From: Paramacrobiotus metropolitanus
Taxonomy: Eukaryota > Tardigrada > Eutardigrada > Parachela > Macrobiotidae
NCBI RefSeq assembly: GCF_019649055.1
Contig: NW_026570392.1
Coordinates: forward strand, 1-64,000
Reading direction: 5' to 3'
DNA: 64,000 nt
Part shown: positions 42,900 through 54,373 of the stretch, piece after piece
Layout: each line of letters begins with the position of its first letter
Position numbering within the stretch: the stretch's first letter is position 1
Position numbers and translations under genes: made by a program
The notes under the pieces: generated by a model
What the model saw: only the letters and a program-made list of their open reading frames with translations
Database searches by the model: none
What the model was told of the DNA's origin: nothing

Positions 42900-44592
42900 T
42901 TAATTAAATCGCGGTTTCTTCTTCTTCTCCTTTTGGAGCTTCTGAAGAAATGCTCGATCTTCTGGCTCGATCGGCTCATCCAGGGCGTTATCGACAGTTT
43001 TATCTTCATCGATTTTATCGGCCGTGCCATCTGTCTGCGCAGCGTGCACAGGCAGGGCGGGGTCATCGGCCTTCGATTTAAACATCGGATTTCGTAATTT
43101 AATTTTTAATTTACCGCTTGATTTAATTTTAAGCACTTTATCATCGTTATTATCGTTTTCCTTATTCTCTCCACCATGAAAGGTATTATGAGAGGACTTA
43201 TCGATTTTATCTGCAACAGGTTCATCGATTATCATTTCAGTTTCTGTTGCGTGATCTGCGTCAGCAACTTCATCGTTGTTCGCATTAACAAGTAAATCGT
43301 CATCGGAGACATACGGCTTTAATCGGGCAACTGTCACTTTTATTTTTTCTTTAGCGCCCTGTTTCTGAATTATAGCTGCACCATCGTATGGGAAATCGAT
43401 AATTTCATACGGACCGTCGTAGCGATCGCGTAAGCTTTTCGATTCACCTTTCTTCTTCGGGATACTCAGCCAACCGGCATCACCGATAATAAATTCACTT
43501 TGCGTACGCTTTTTATCGAATCGATTTGCAGTTTTATCGTGTTCCTGTTGAATGTAGATTTTCGCTAATTCATGCGCTTCAGTTAAGTTCGATCGAAGAG
43601 CATCCATGTACTCCTTAATCGTACCGTGCTCGACAGGAACATTCGTTTTCGTTACGGTGTCGGCGGGGATAACCTGTTCCCGGCCGTACAGCATATAGAA
43701 CGGAGAGAATCGCGTCGTCGCTTGTACAACACGATTTCTAGCTGATACGATAAACGGTAGGACTAAATCCCAATCGGTCTTATTTTTATCTTTAACATAA
43801 TTCGATAACGAATCGGCAATCGTCTGCATTTGCCTCTCGACCAGGCCGCGCCCGATCGGCTGGTATGCAGATCCAAAATGGTGCGAAATTTTCAGTCCAC
43901 GCAATAACGATTGCATAAGGCGTCCCATGAAATTCGTACCTTGATCGGTATTAATCTCATGAGGCGCACCATACGGCAAAATTACATCGCAAGAAGTTCG
44001 CTACCTCCCGTGCAGACTGCGTTTTTATCGGCTTAGCGATTACGAATTTCGTCAGCTCATCGACAACGACTGCAATGTGGTCATTACCACGTTCGGTTTT
44101 TGGGAGCGGTCCTTTGATGTCCAGCTGGACGCGAAAGAATGGCTGACCGACTTTTACATCTCGCAGTTTGCCAGGCGGAGCGCGACGGGGCGCTTTTCGG
44201 GCGTGGCAACCGCGACACTTTCTTACATAATCGTCAATATCGTTCGTCATATTATGCCAATAATATCGTAAAGAAATCGCATCGTAAGTTTTCTTTAAAC
44301 CGAGATGTCCACTGGCTGGACTATCGTGCATCGCTGTCAGAATGTCAAGTCGCCAGTGTTTCGGCACCACAAATCGTCGATAAATTTGATTACTAGCTGT
44401 AGGTAATCGATACAGTACACCCTGGTACATTTCGAACTCCGAATGTTGCTTTTTCACTAACATATTTTCGGCACGACTTTCGATATCATGGATAATTTTC
44501 TCAAGACTGGGATCGCGTAATTGTTCATTACGAAGGAACGTAAACGAAGACTCTTCCGGTCGCATCTCGTCAGCAGGATCGCTCAACGACAT
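42900..44592 (-). pseudogene. Retroelement integrase, one frameshift
   Basis: Segment 44592-43957 holds the zinc-binding part (HDSPASGHLGLKKTY, then CRGCHARK) and the first catalytic Asp (FFRVQLDIKGPLP). Segment 43979-42900, shifted by one base, holds the second Asp (INTDQGTNFMG) and catalytic Glu (GRGLVERQMQTI), the FSPFYMLYGR segment and a C-terminal SH3-like part with RDRYDGPYEIIDF and VARLKPYV. The end is acidic and Lys-rich. It inserts cDNA into the genome; the frameshift within 43957-43979 separates D from D,E. Confidence 0.88.
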
Positions 44593-45170
44593 TACTCGTA
44601 CCGTTCGACTACTGATTTATCGTCTTTTTGTTCGTCCCATTCATCAACTTCCTCTGGAGGACCGACAGGGTTGCGACTCAACGCATCAGCGTTGTCGCAC
44701 TGTTTTCCCGGTCGATACTTTATCGTCATATCGTGGCTACTCAATAAGAGTGCCCATCGCGTTAATCGACCATTCGTTTCTTGCTTATTCGAAGCGGACC
44801 GGATTAAATTCGTTAATGCCTGATGATCGGTTCTTACTGTAAACAGCATGTGATCGATATAATGGCGAAATTTCGTAACGGCAAATACGACCGCCAAGCA
44901 TTCGACCTGAGTAATCGGATACTTCTGCTCTGCTGGCGTTAATAATCGACTTGCGTAAGCGATCGGGTGGTCGTCCTGGTGAAGAACTGCACCAACACCA
45001 ATCGTACTAGCATCACACTCGATAACTGTCGGTTTCATCGGATCGAATTTTACCAGGCACGGCGCATTCGTCAGCGCCTGCTTAAGCGATTCAAATTCCG
45101 CATCGTGGACCGGAGTCCAGTCCTTAACGACATCCTTTTTATTTTTAAACAAATCGTACGAATTGCGAGT
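44592..45170 (-). pseudogene. Retroelement RNase H domain of pol
   Basis: TVIECDASTIGVGAVL, PITQVECLAVVFAVTKFRHY, RTDHQALTNLI and GKQCDNADALSRNP are the RNase H motifs of Ty3-type elements. Separated from the reverse transcriptase by shifts near 45250 and 45165 and from integrase by one near 44595. Degrades RNA in RNA:DNA hybrids during reverse transcription. Confidence 0.88.
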
Positions 45171-45260
45171 GATTTAAGCGTAATCTTTCACAAATTTTCG
45201 ATAGTAATTGGCTAAGCCAAGAAACGATCGCAATTTTTTGTTTTCGGTCGAATTCAATCA

Positions 45261-46439
45261 TCAATACCACTTTCCGATATTACATGACCTTACAAAATTG
45301 AACTCGGTCTTGGCGATGTGACACTTCGATGGTTTAAGCGTTAAACCAGCTCCACGCAATCGCTCGAATAATCGTCGTATTTTTATAAGTAATTCGGCTA
45401 TCGTTTTAGCAGCGCAAATTAAATCGTCAAGGTAACCGAAAATTCCTTCATCGCGTAACGGACCAAGGATCTTGTCGATCATCGCCTGAAACGTTGCAGG
45501 CCCGTTACAAACGCCGAACGGCATACGAAGGAATTCGTAGAAGCCGTCCTGCGTTATGAACGCAGTTTTGGCGATCGACGCCTCATCCATCGGGATTTGC
45601 CAGAATCCCGCGGAGCAATCGAAACCACAGAAGTATTTATTACCAGTTACAGCATCGAGTAGAACGTCAGGGTTTGGGAGGGGATAGCTGTTCTTTTTCG
45701 TGACGTTATTTAAAGCGATGTATTTAATACAAAATCGAGTGCCGATCGTACCGTCTGGGTTCTTTTTCACCGCGAGAACCATGGGAAAACACCAGTCGGA
45801 AATCGGTGGACGTGTCACGCCTTGCTCAAGCATTTCTTTGACGTGCTCCTGGATGAAAGCACGGCCTTTCCAACTTGTTCGATGAGGTCTCGATTTAATC
45901 GGTTTTGCATCGCCAGTATCGATCGTATGTTTATAACACGTAACGTTTCCGTGGAGTCGTTTCGACGTAGGAAATAAATCGGCAAATTCGACAAACAGTT
46001 CTTGAAACTGTTTCTTCTCAGCATTGATTAAATCGGGATTTATGTGCATCTCATTTATCGATTTTAGAACCTCGCTATGCTCTTCCAGCGTACGCGGCTT
46101 CACGTCTGCTGTAGCAACTACGGGGTCATCGTCCTCTTCATAAGTTTCCATTATGCCAACCCAGGCGGCTTTCTGAACTTTGCGACGAGACATCGAATGG
46201 TTCGATACAAGTGCTTCGAATTTACCATCGTTCGGTTTCACAAGCCCACATTCCGGCACCATTTTGCCGGAAGAATACAGGCTGGGATTACCGATGAAAA
46301 TATGCAACGGTGTGTCTAACTCAGCATTCCGCCTCGTTGAAACGGACACCCACGTCGCACCTGGATCGACTGTGTAGTCATCGACTGCATAAACTTTCAC
46401 CATTTTTCGTTTCGGGCAAGGATTAGCGATCTCACACAC
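45261..46439 (-). pseudogene. Retroelement reverse transcriptase domain of pol
   Basis: 392 open codons. KPIKSRPHRTSWKGR, DWCFPMVLAVKKNPDGT, FCGFDCSAGFWQIPMDE, FLRMPFGVCNGPATFQAMID and FGYLDDLICAAKT give RT motifs 2 to 5, with YLDD as active site. The frame continues upstream past one TGA (46461-46463) into 46856 and downstream is lost by a one-base shift after EFNFV near 45285. The upstream 90 residues (IFIGNPSLYSSGK, GFE-like) are the usual protease-RT linker. Confidence 0.9.
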
Positions 46440-46460
46440 TTCGAACGCATCCTCGAATTC

Positions 46461-47370
46461 TCATTTATCGTTATTCGATTGTGAATTTTTAACTTTATCG
46501 ACTGGCGTATTATTCCAGGCGGCAACGATTTCTTTCGGAGCTTTATCGATCAACACTTTATCGTATTTATCCGCTTCTGCTGCATATTTAGCCGCAGTTT
46601 CCTTCATCGATTGGCCAATTTTTAAAAGAGCCGACAAAGATGTTGGCGCTGCGATTAAATTCTTATTCGAATATCCTGGATACGTATCGTGGATATTATG
46701 TCCTCTGCTTTTAAAAACGTCATCGCTTTCTCGATAGTTAATCTTAACATAATCGTCATTCTTCTTTGTATCGTTTTCCACAATAAGAGGTTTATCGGGG
46801 TTCAATATGGGATCGCTCGCTGGGGGCTTCTTGCTCTTTTTCATGCATGAATGCACGACGGGGAGGCCAGAAGACGCGAAGGGAAGTATCGATGCTTTGG
46901 GTGTCCGGTGCAGCCGCTACTGGGCTGCTTGCCGGTACAACCGTAACGATTTTAGTAAATTCTGGTAACTCGTCTTCAAATCGTATTCGTTTTGGAGTCT
47001 TAGGCTTGATCTTATCGTGAGTTATCGACACAAGTTCCTTAATTGGAACTCCCTCGAGTACCAATTCGAGCGCGATTTCCGTCTTTCATAAATTGATTAT
47101 GAAGCATATCGACGGGGACATAAAGTCCACGACGGGGCTGAATTTTGTCATCGAGAAATTTTTGTCGTAACTGATCCTGGAATTCATTCCAGTATTCGAT
47201 TTCATGTTCGATATCGGTCTCGAGCGCCCAAAGTTCCACTTTGGCTGCCACGATGGCTCGATCATTTTCATTCTTACCTGCTACTTCCAGTCGTTCTTGA
47301 TAGTCAGCGAGAAACCAGTAATTATCCTGGACGGATCGCTGTATATCATCGATAAACACTCGATATTCTT
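46461..47370 (-). pseudogene. Pol linker region between protease and reverse transcriptase, frameshifted
   Basis: Three open segments (47359-47039, 47064-46792, 46856-46461) joined by single-base shifts. Composition is charged; the middle has PKTPKRIRFEDELPEF. No motif identified. The last segment is in frame with the RT, separated by a TGA codon. Confidence 0.5.
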
Positions 47371-48324
47371 CATATAAATTTCTCCAGGCGTTAATTTAAA
47401 TTTATCGTTGGCTTTATCGGCGAAATTTTTCCTTGCCACGGACGTGGGGAAAAATTTCGCATTATCGCGATTGCACGGAAGCACCAGTGCTTCCGTCTGA
47501 ATCGATTTATTGGCCCTTTCGGGTATCGCATTAGCTTTTACAGGTATCGTCTCCTTTACAGGCATTGGTCCCTTTTCGGGTATCGTTTCCCTTGCGGGTA
47601 TCGTTTCCTTTGCAGGCATCGATTTAACCTTTGCAGGTATTGTGGTTGCAGTTTTTCTCCGTGCCACGGGCGCGGGGAAAACTGGAACCAGTATCGTGGC
47701 ATCGATCGTAGCCGACGCAACATGTACACTGCTCGGACGATTTGAGTTCGATACGGTTTCTGGCGGAGGCTTACAGTCTCGGGCCAGTTCCATTTTTAAT
47801 ATCGAACTCGCACGAACAATATACTGAAATCGGACCAAGAAATCTTGGCCTAACAGTACTTGTACTGAATCGTTTATCGGTTTGTTGTATAAGGAATGAG
47901 GTATCGTTCGATCTTTTATCGTAATCATTACGGCGCAGTAGTCGGTAACTGGAATGCTACGAGCACCACCAACTCCACGAATGTCCAGCGGTTTCGATAA
48001 TTTGAATCGGGGGATTCGATTCACGCGTAAGACTTCATCGGAAACAAGAGATGTTTCCGCCCCTGAATCGATCAACGCGTTAACCTCAGCTCCGTCGACA
48101 CTGACGACATGCATCAGCGCAGGAGTTCGCTTCGGTTCGCATGAATAAGGTTTCAGCTGGGAAATCATACAGGTATCGTTATCGTTATTCGCATCGGTAA
48201 TCGTTTTAGTAATCGTAAATCCGTTAATCGATATATCCGGCGGTTTTGGAGGTACGGGGACAGCAAAGCCGGTGTTTACTGCCCGTTCCCGTTTCCCTGG
48301 CCGCCACCAAAGCCGCCCTTGGCA
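47281..48324 (-). pseudogene. Retroelement aspartic protease of pol, with internal tandem repeat
   Basis: ALIDSGAETSLVSDEVL carries the catalytic DSGA, and VQVLLGQDFLVRF the second conserved strand. The frame is open from 47281 up to the TAG at 48325-48327 and is the same frame as the gag zinc-knuckle segment. Downstream of the protease, 47515-47650 encodes about six tandem units of the type (K/R)ETIPxK. It cleaves Gag-Pol in intact relatives. Confidence 0.8.
47515..47650 (-). repeat. Coding minisatellite, ETIPxK repeats
   Basis: 18-base and 24-base units on GGTATCGTTTCC (plus strand) repeat about six times, giving KETIPARETIPEKGPMPVK-like protein repeats after the protease. Confidence 0.65.
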
Positions 48325-50850
48325 CTACCGGCAGAACCGACGTCGATTTCCGTTATTTTGTCCCTGATAGTTATCGTTTCGACTTTGAGAATTTTCCCGG
48401 TTTCGGCGAAAGTCGCTAGCATAACGGCGGCTGCCGTCAGCATAGTGATACGCACAATAGATCGGATTTTGATCGCGCGGCACATCTCGAAACTTACATT
48501 CATCGATCGTATGGTTATGGACATCGCAGTTAGTGCACAGCTTATAGGAATCGTTGTTACCAGAACCACCAGAGTTCTGACGACCAGCGAAACCATCGCG
48601 ACCACCAGATCCGCCTCCATTATTACTGAAACCGCCTCGATTGTTTCCACCGCTACGGCCGGAGCTGCCGCGGTTTCCACCGAAATTACCGCGACCACGG
48701 GGCGCGCCACGGGCAGGTGACCGCGACCGGCCACCAAAGCCGCCGCCCTCATTCGATCTGCCTTTCTGGCTACCACCGGCATCAGATCGTGCTTCTTCAG
48801 CATCGACCGCATGCACAGCAGCTGAATCGTTCTTCGATCTCTCTTGCGTCTTTCGGGACTTATTATCGATAGGGACTTGGAAGCCGTCTGGATCGCTAGA
48901 CACCAGATAACGAATATACTGGCGAAGCTGATCGATTGTTTCAGGCTGTTTCGTCATCACTTTATCGTACACTTTCTGATCGGTTTCAATCCACGCATAA
49001 CGAACGATACGAAATGTTCTGGATCGCCCTGGAAGTTCGAACGATCACGCAGTATTTTCATTGTCTGGAGATATTGCTCAAGCGATTCCTGCCCAGGTCG
49101 ATATGATTCGATTTGTCAGTTCCGTTAACGCGTTGACTGACTTTTTACTGTCACCAAATCGTTCAACCATCTTCAATAAAAACCCTTTGCTTGTAGTGGG
49201 TGCCGACGGCGAGGTCAACAACCCATCAAACCAAGTGAAAGCGTCATCCTTGACAGCGTTAGCCAGGTTGGCGAGTTTCTCCGACTCATCCCAGCCGTTT
49301 GCTGTTGCTGCTAATCGAAATCGAAGGACGAAACTTTCGACATTATCTTTCGATCCACCAAACATAGTTGGATTAACCGTATTACCCTTAAAGATCTTAG
49401 CCGAATCGGCTTTGACCTCGGGAACCGGTTTCACGACTTCCTTTACGATTGTCTCTTCCTTCTCGAGCTCGGCGGGAGAACGGGCAACCGCTCTCAACCT
49501 ACCACCCACTGCCTTATTGATAATTGTTTTTTAATCAACTGTCAACGGCGAAATTCATAACTTCCGGTTGCTTCACCGGTGCGTTTTTCAACTACCGGCG
49601 AACAACCACGACTAACTCCGGTTCCGCATCGTTCAGTTCGCGACGGTTGTCCCCGATGTCCGGCAGGTTGTGCCGGGCTAGCAGGACGCGATCGTAACTG
49701 ATTCTCCAAATCTTCACACATCGTCTGCAAGGCATCGTAATTTGCGGCTAACCGATCAAACCTATCCTGAGCTTCATTACGCTCGCGACGGTATCGATCA
49801 CAATCTTCCATAATCTGCTGCATTTCGGCGTCCTGTTGCAACTCGGCATGGCCAGCCAAGAGCAGCTTTCCGCCATATTTCTTCACTTTAGTCTCCAATT
49901 TCGTTTTCTCATCGACCAGTTCTCGTTGACTGATCACGACTCTATCCTGAAACTTCTGTCTTTCGACGCGTAATCGAGCAATCGTCCCTTCGTGTTCGGT
50001 AATCGTATCATCGCGTAATTTCAGAGCAGCTCTAAACGTGGAAATCTCTGCTTGCAGAGTTTTCAGACGCTCCAGTGCTTCGACTAAAATCGATTCATCA
50101 CTTTCATCGGTCTTATTAGCGTTTGCGCGAATTACTTTCTTCAATTCAGCGATTTCCTAGTGAGCCAACGTGAGCTCGTCCTGTAATTTACCAGCGACTT
50201 CACCTGCTAAACGCTGGTTTTTTGCGTTTTCGGTACCAGTTATCGCAGATTTATCGATCGAGAATTTTGCTGTTTCTTCGTGGTTTCCAGGTTCGATAGC
50301 CGATCGGAAACTCGTTTTACTTTCGTTCGACGATGGCGATTTTTCTTTTCCAATCTTACCAGGTATTTCAGCCATCGTCGGGAGCGGGCTGCGTCGTACA
50401 ACCGTGCTTCGTTTGAAAGGTGTTCGCAAATCGACCGCTGTGGTATTGTGGAGAGTGAGCTCACCCTCACTGTCCACTTCACCAAGCGCCTACGGATCGC
50501 TATAGTCTTCATTTCCCATAGGAATCGAGTCGATAGACATTTCACTTGATCGAGAATCGTTCAAATTTCCGTCAGCCACTGATGAATTATCGTTCATCTC
50601 GTTATCGACCATATTAGCGATTCTTGACGTTGACGCCGGGTGGTCACCGTCAATCGCTTCCGGAATTACTGCTGATTTTTCAGGGAGCGAGGTAGGCTCA
50701 GCGGTTTCCCGTGCAGGGACTTCCGACTGAACCTATCGATGTTTCGTCCCATATCGAGTATTAACTGCATGAGTTACTGGAGGAGGGGGGACTACTACCT
50801 TCGGTTTTGTCGCCTTCTTAACTGCTGGCTTCGGTTTAACTGCTGCGCAT
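48325..50850 (-). pseudogene. Retroelement gag: coiled coil, capsid and CCHC zinc knuckle, broken
   Basis: From about 50850 to 49542 one frame is interrupted only by TAG codons (50733-50735, 50490-50492, 50157-50159). It is Pro/Ser-rich first, then a long coiled coil (LVEALERLKTLQAEISTFRA, CDRYRRERNEAQDRFDRL). A shift near 49540 leads to the capsid-type domain at 49509-49078 (FGGSKDNVESFVLRFRLAA, DAFTWFDGLL). Two compensating shifts near 49120 and 48975 enclose EQYLQTMKILRDR. The last part (48972-48325) is Gly/Arg-rich and contains the zinc knuckle CTNCDVHNHTIDEC (CX2CX4HX4C), then ends at TAG 48325-48327, in frame with the protease. Gag packages the RNA. Confidence 0.85.
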
Positions 50851-51868
50851 TCGTCGATTCATTATCCTGATTAATCGCGTTATTCGATTTACTACGAGGG
50901 GAAAGGTTCTGTGCGATGTTTTGTACCGAATCTGCAATCGACGAAATGAATCCTTTTTTCCGCTGTCCTATTGGCGATCTGATCATTTTCGGATCGATAT
51001 TATTAAAATCAACTCCAAAATCAATCGCAAAACTCAGTCGATAATAATCCGAATTAAATTCACGATTAATTTTCAAATAAGTTTTCACAACCTCATTTCA
51101 TCTCTTCACACACATGGTATCGTTTCAATCAACACGCGTAATTAATCCATCAACTAATCTCATTTTTCAACGAAATTAATGATCGAGAATTTTTCGAAAA
51201 GGTCAAAATCACGATATCACTGAATCAACACGAAAATCAAGAAATCAACGCACGAGCGTCGAACAATCGCAACAGGGCAAAAGCTCAACCAAGCATCGAC
51301 ACGATCATCGACACGCCTCGACAGAAATTTTTCGATTTTACAATGTTATTATCGCATCCATTATCATCGATTTCCTCTTCCGATAAAGATCTTAACTTGC
51401 TTTTGCAAGCAGAACTTACCAGAAATATCCAGGGGTCGTCGAAACGTGAAGAAACTTGTCCGTGCTTCGCAAATCTGCTGGTTCTTCAATATCCACCACG
51501 CACTTCCTCAGGACTCAACCGTCGATCGCAGGGCTTGTTAGGCGTCCTCCGATCCACAGGAATTCAGGAGAATCGTTCGGGGTGGCTGGGTATGGGGAAT
51601 AGCGTCGCTGATCCGTAGAAGCAGCAACAGGTTAAATCGGGAAACTGGAATCGGTTATTCCCGACGGTGTCGGTGAATTTCTTCGCTCCAACACGCTATC
51701 GTACAGGGATTCACTAGGAATTAACCGTTTGCGACTGATTGTCGACACAAACAGATTGAAAAACACAAAGTAATCGTTACGCTCGCTCTCCAGAAACAGG
51801 AAACTCGGCGCATCCGCTCAAACCACGCTTCTCCTTATTGATCTTAATATCAGTACAGGGTCGTTACA
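50851..51868 (-). other. 5' leader of the retroelement and possible gag N-terminus
   Basis: A minus-strand frame from 51088 (KINREFNSDYYRLSFAIDFG, RKKGFISSIADSVQNIAQ) could be the true gag start; it must shift by one near 50840 to join the frame below. 51090-51868 is untranslated leader with many ATCGA/TCGAT motifs. Confidence 0.45.
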
Positions 51869-51886
51869 CGACACGCATCTCCACCA
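51869..51886 (-). promoter_or_regulatory. Candidate tRNA primer-binding site
   Basis: Directly after the CA of the 5' LTR the minus strand reads TGGTGGAGATGCGTGTCG. Starting with TGG is expected, since it pairs with the CCA end of a tRNA. The cognate tRNA cannot be named by eye. Confidence 0.5.
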
Positions 51887-52193
51887 TGAAAGGATGGCTG
51901 ATTTGAGCGATACGTTTCTATGTGAGCGAGAATCGAGATCGGAATGAAAACCAAACGAGATCGAATAAAATGCAATTTTATTAGATCGTAAACCAAAACA
52001 CAAATCATCAGCGAAAAGACAAAACAGAAAAACACCGAAGTGAAAATCTAATGATCTTTCACTGAGGCCAGAAACATCGTACTGAATCGGTGGAATCCGT
52101 TGAATGGAGATCGGCTGCACAAGAGCGGCTCGGCAGCTCCGATCCGGCGGTCCATCCGAGACCGACGTGAGCTCAGAGCCGAACGCTCTAGCA
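51887..52193 (-). repeat. 5' LTR (307 bp)
   Basis: Minus strand TGCTAGAGCG...CATCCTTTCA. Matches the 3' LTR over its whole length; both end at the same bases, which fixes the borders. Confidence 0.85.
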
Positions 52194-52516
52194 GCACCGT
52201 GCAACCGGCCTGCGCATTTTGGACGGCTGAAGTAATACGATTTTTTAAACGGCCATTTTCGTCGTTTCTCCGCAGACTCGTATGCTAACTCAGCGGAGCA
52301 GCGCTTTGCTGATATGATCAGCTTCAAGGCTTTGTATATTCTACTGGCTTTGCCTAGACGCGATTTTTTCCCCACTTCGAAGCAGGCCATTTATTGATCG
52401 TATCCTTTGCACTTAGTTAATAGTGCAAAACGCAACTGATTTCAATACAGTAAATAGTTTTGACCAAATGACAACACCCTGACCACTAGTTCCACATTGC
52501 CGGCGAAATAATCACG

Positions 52517-53150
52517 ACGCGTTTACTCTGCAAAACCTCTCCAGTCGACAGCTGGAATGCGGTGGACGTGCTAATGGACGATGGTCTGGTGCAGCATGCA
52601 TACGTCGTCAATATGACGGATAATGGCTACATTTTGGATTCGATTGCCCCGGGCAACGTGCACAGTTCGTAGACCATCACCGGTCTTTGAGGGTCTTTCG
52701 CTGTTGGATGTCCTCAGGTTCTTTTTTCGAATGAACTGAGAAACTAGAACGGATATCGCGCGTGAGCTCGGGCGAGCACATTCAGTTGTTAGCACGCATG
52801 GCGGCAGATCAACCGTGGACATGGTACCCAGCCAAGTTTATTTCTCCCGGCATGTTCGGCAAAGCCGGTGTGTTTATCGAAGTGCAGTGCGCACCGATAT
52901 CGTTCAGGGCTGCTTTCCAGTTGAAGCGGTCCGCATTGTACCGTCTGAGAAGGTCTTACAGCAGCTCCTCATTAGCCAAGCTATGTTTTTGATAGAATCG
53001 TACTATTTAGACCAGCGGTGCGTGAAGGATGGACCGATATCGGCTGCTCTCTGGAATCTATGGAAGAAGGAGTTGGCAACAAGGAAGATTCTCCCAGTGT
53101 CTCACGTCGAAAAAACGATCGGATACTTCCAAGTTCCAGAAGCCAAATGA
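52517..53150 (+). pseudogene. Family unit 3: broken N-terminal domain exon
   Basis: Starts at ACG 52517 where units 2 and 4 have ATG (RLLCKTS, then SWNAVDVLMDDGLVQHAYVV). A one-base loss near 52650 (CPGQ region), a stop near 52737 and a further shift near 52890 follow. The second barrel (DQPWTWYPAKFISPGMFGKA) and the end (DGPISAALWNLWKKELATRK) are clear. Clearly homologous to unit 2 exon 1, but not functional. Confidence 0.75.
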
Positions 53151-53489
53151 TACCCGGTAAACGCCAAAATTTATACAGCATACAGTAAATATTAGTAATA
53201 CTAAAAACTACTATGAAAGCAGAGCCACACCGTGTCTGCGCCGTTGCGTAAATAACGGTAGATTTGTTGTTTTCGTTTTTGCCGAGCTCGCCCGATCGGA
53301 ATAGTGGTATACGGCATTACGATTTCAGGGCTCTGTTTTTACAGCATTGCAAGGTCCTCTTAAGGTGAAATCAAAATTAACCATTAAGCACCGAAAGCCG
53401 AAATGGCGTTTCGTTTTATTTTAGTAAATACTAAACTGTGCACAACGGACGCCAACGTAAATGAATATTCCTGTTTTTGTCTCAACAGG

Positions 53490-53719
53490 AAGACTGCTTA
53501 AGAAACGCCCGATATAATTTGGAAAAGCGCATTAAAGAAGAATGGGCGTTTTCCGAATCGAAGTGGATTCCGCCGCCGGTCGAGCAGGATTTACAAGCTA
53601 CTATGCAGGAGCCTGTCGATCCGTGTGCATGTCTGTCCGCATTGCCGCTGGAACTGCTCGACTGTGTGCTGTATTTCGACTGTGATTTTATTTGCTGGAC
53701 TACTCTAGTATATCTCTAA
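53490..53719 (+). pseudogene. Family unit 3: truncated F-box exon
   Basis: Behind a CAACAG acceptor (ends 53489) the frame reads EDCLRNARYNLEKRIKEEWA, SESKWIPPPVEQ and the beginning of the F-box (LSALPLELLDCV). Similarity to the family stops near 53668; a stop follows at 53717. The rest of the exon and the C-terminal exon are missing. Confidence 0.75.
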
Positions 53720-54373
53720 ACATCGCTGCTTTTTCTATGCTTGTACTGTACACTGCCTGCTGCCCTTACTCTTGTACCGTACCATGTCTACCGGTCAAAT
53801 AAAAACCGCTGAAATACGCTCAAAACCCTTGATTATTAAAAACCATCACTTTTGAGCTAATACGAGTAAATCTGCTTTAACTTCATTAACGGTATAAATC
53901 AGAACAATAACTACGGGTCTTGACTGTTTTTGTTGCACAATTTCTTTTCTTCATACGGTCTTTTTGTAAATCTTGACTCAAACTTACTGTGGTCTGTACG
54001 GCACTTATATACGGTATTTATGGCAGATTTCTTTTACGATACTGTATCCACGTCACATTTTCCACTCAGTTCCGGTAACGGATGCTGGACACACCATGGT
54101 TTGACCTGTTGCTTGCCGCACGGACATCGCCTCACAAAGGAGCAATACAAATAGTCGTTCATACGTAACCATTTGCCCTTAAAACGGATCCGTTTCGCAG
54201 AAAAGCAAACGATGCGTAAGGCAGATGCGAAATCGCGGCCACTACAAGCATAAAGCCTTTTATTTCCCACCTAATCGAAACGCAGAGCTTTAAGCCTGTT
54301 AAGTTATTTAGGCTGAGCAGAACAGGGTTAGCAATACCTTTTCACAATTCGCAGTGCCGGTGCGGAAAGCAGA
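53720..54373. other. Spacer between units 3 and 4
   Basis: No gene supported. The sequence after the truncated F-box exon has no similarity to the family. Confidence 0.4.

Larger units (their letters stand above)
37814..52193 (-). mobile_element. Ty3-type LTR retrotransposon, 14.4 kb, with two extra 3' ORFs
   Basis: Two direct LTRs (37814-38119 and 51887-52193) enclose, on the minus strand, gag, protease, reverse transcriptase, RNase H and integrase in Ty3/gypsy order, then two large ORFs of unknown function. The RT has YLDD, RNase H precedes integrase and the integrase has an HHCC-like zinc region and D,D,E residues. The element is decayed: at least six in-frame stops and about ten frameshifts. 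The five bases outside the LTRs (TCCAC left, GCACC right) do not match, so there is no clean target duplication. It separates the head-to-head F-box units 2 and 3. Confidence 0.9.

Noticed and set aside
37814-52193. Endogenous retrovirus with an envelope gene
   Set aside because: The two ORFs after integrase have no signal peptide, no transmembrane helix and no Cys-rich ectodomain pattern.
51818-52390. 190-codon minus-strand frame across the 5' LTR and its flank
   Set aside because: Most of it is LTR sequence that is also open in the other LTR by chance. The flank part (52200-52390) could be a host exon but has no support.
53930-54270. Overlapping open frames on both strands between units 3 and 4
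   Set aside because: Short, no family similarity and mutual shadows.
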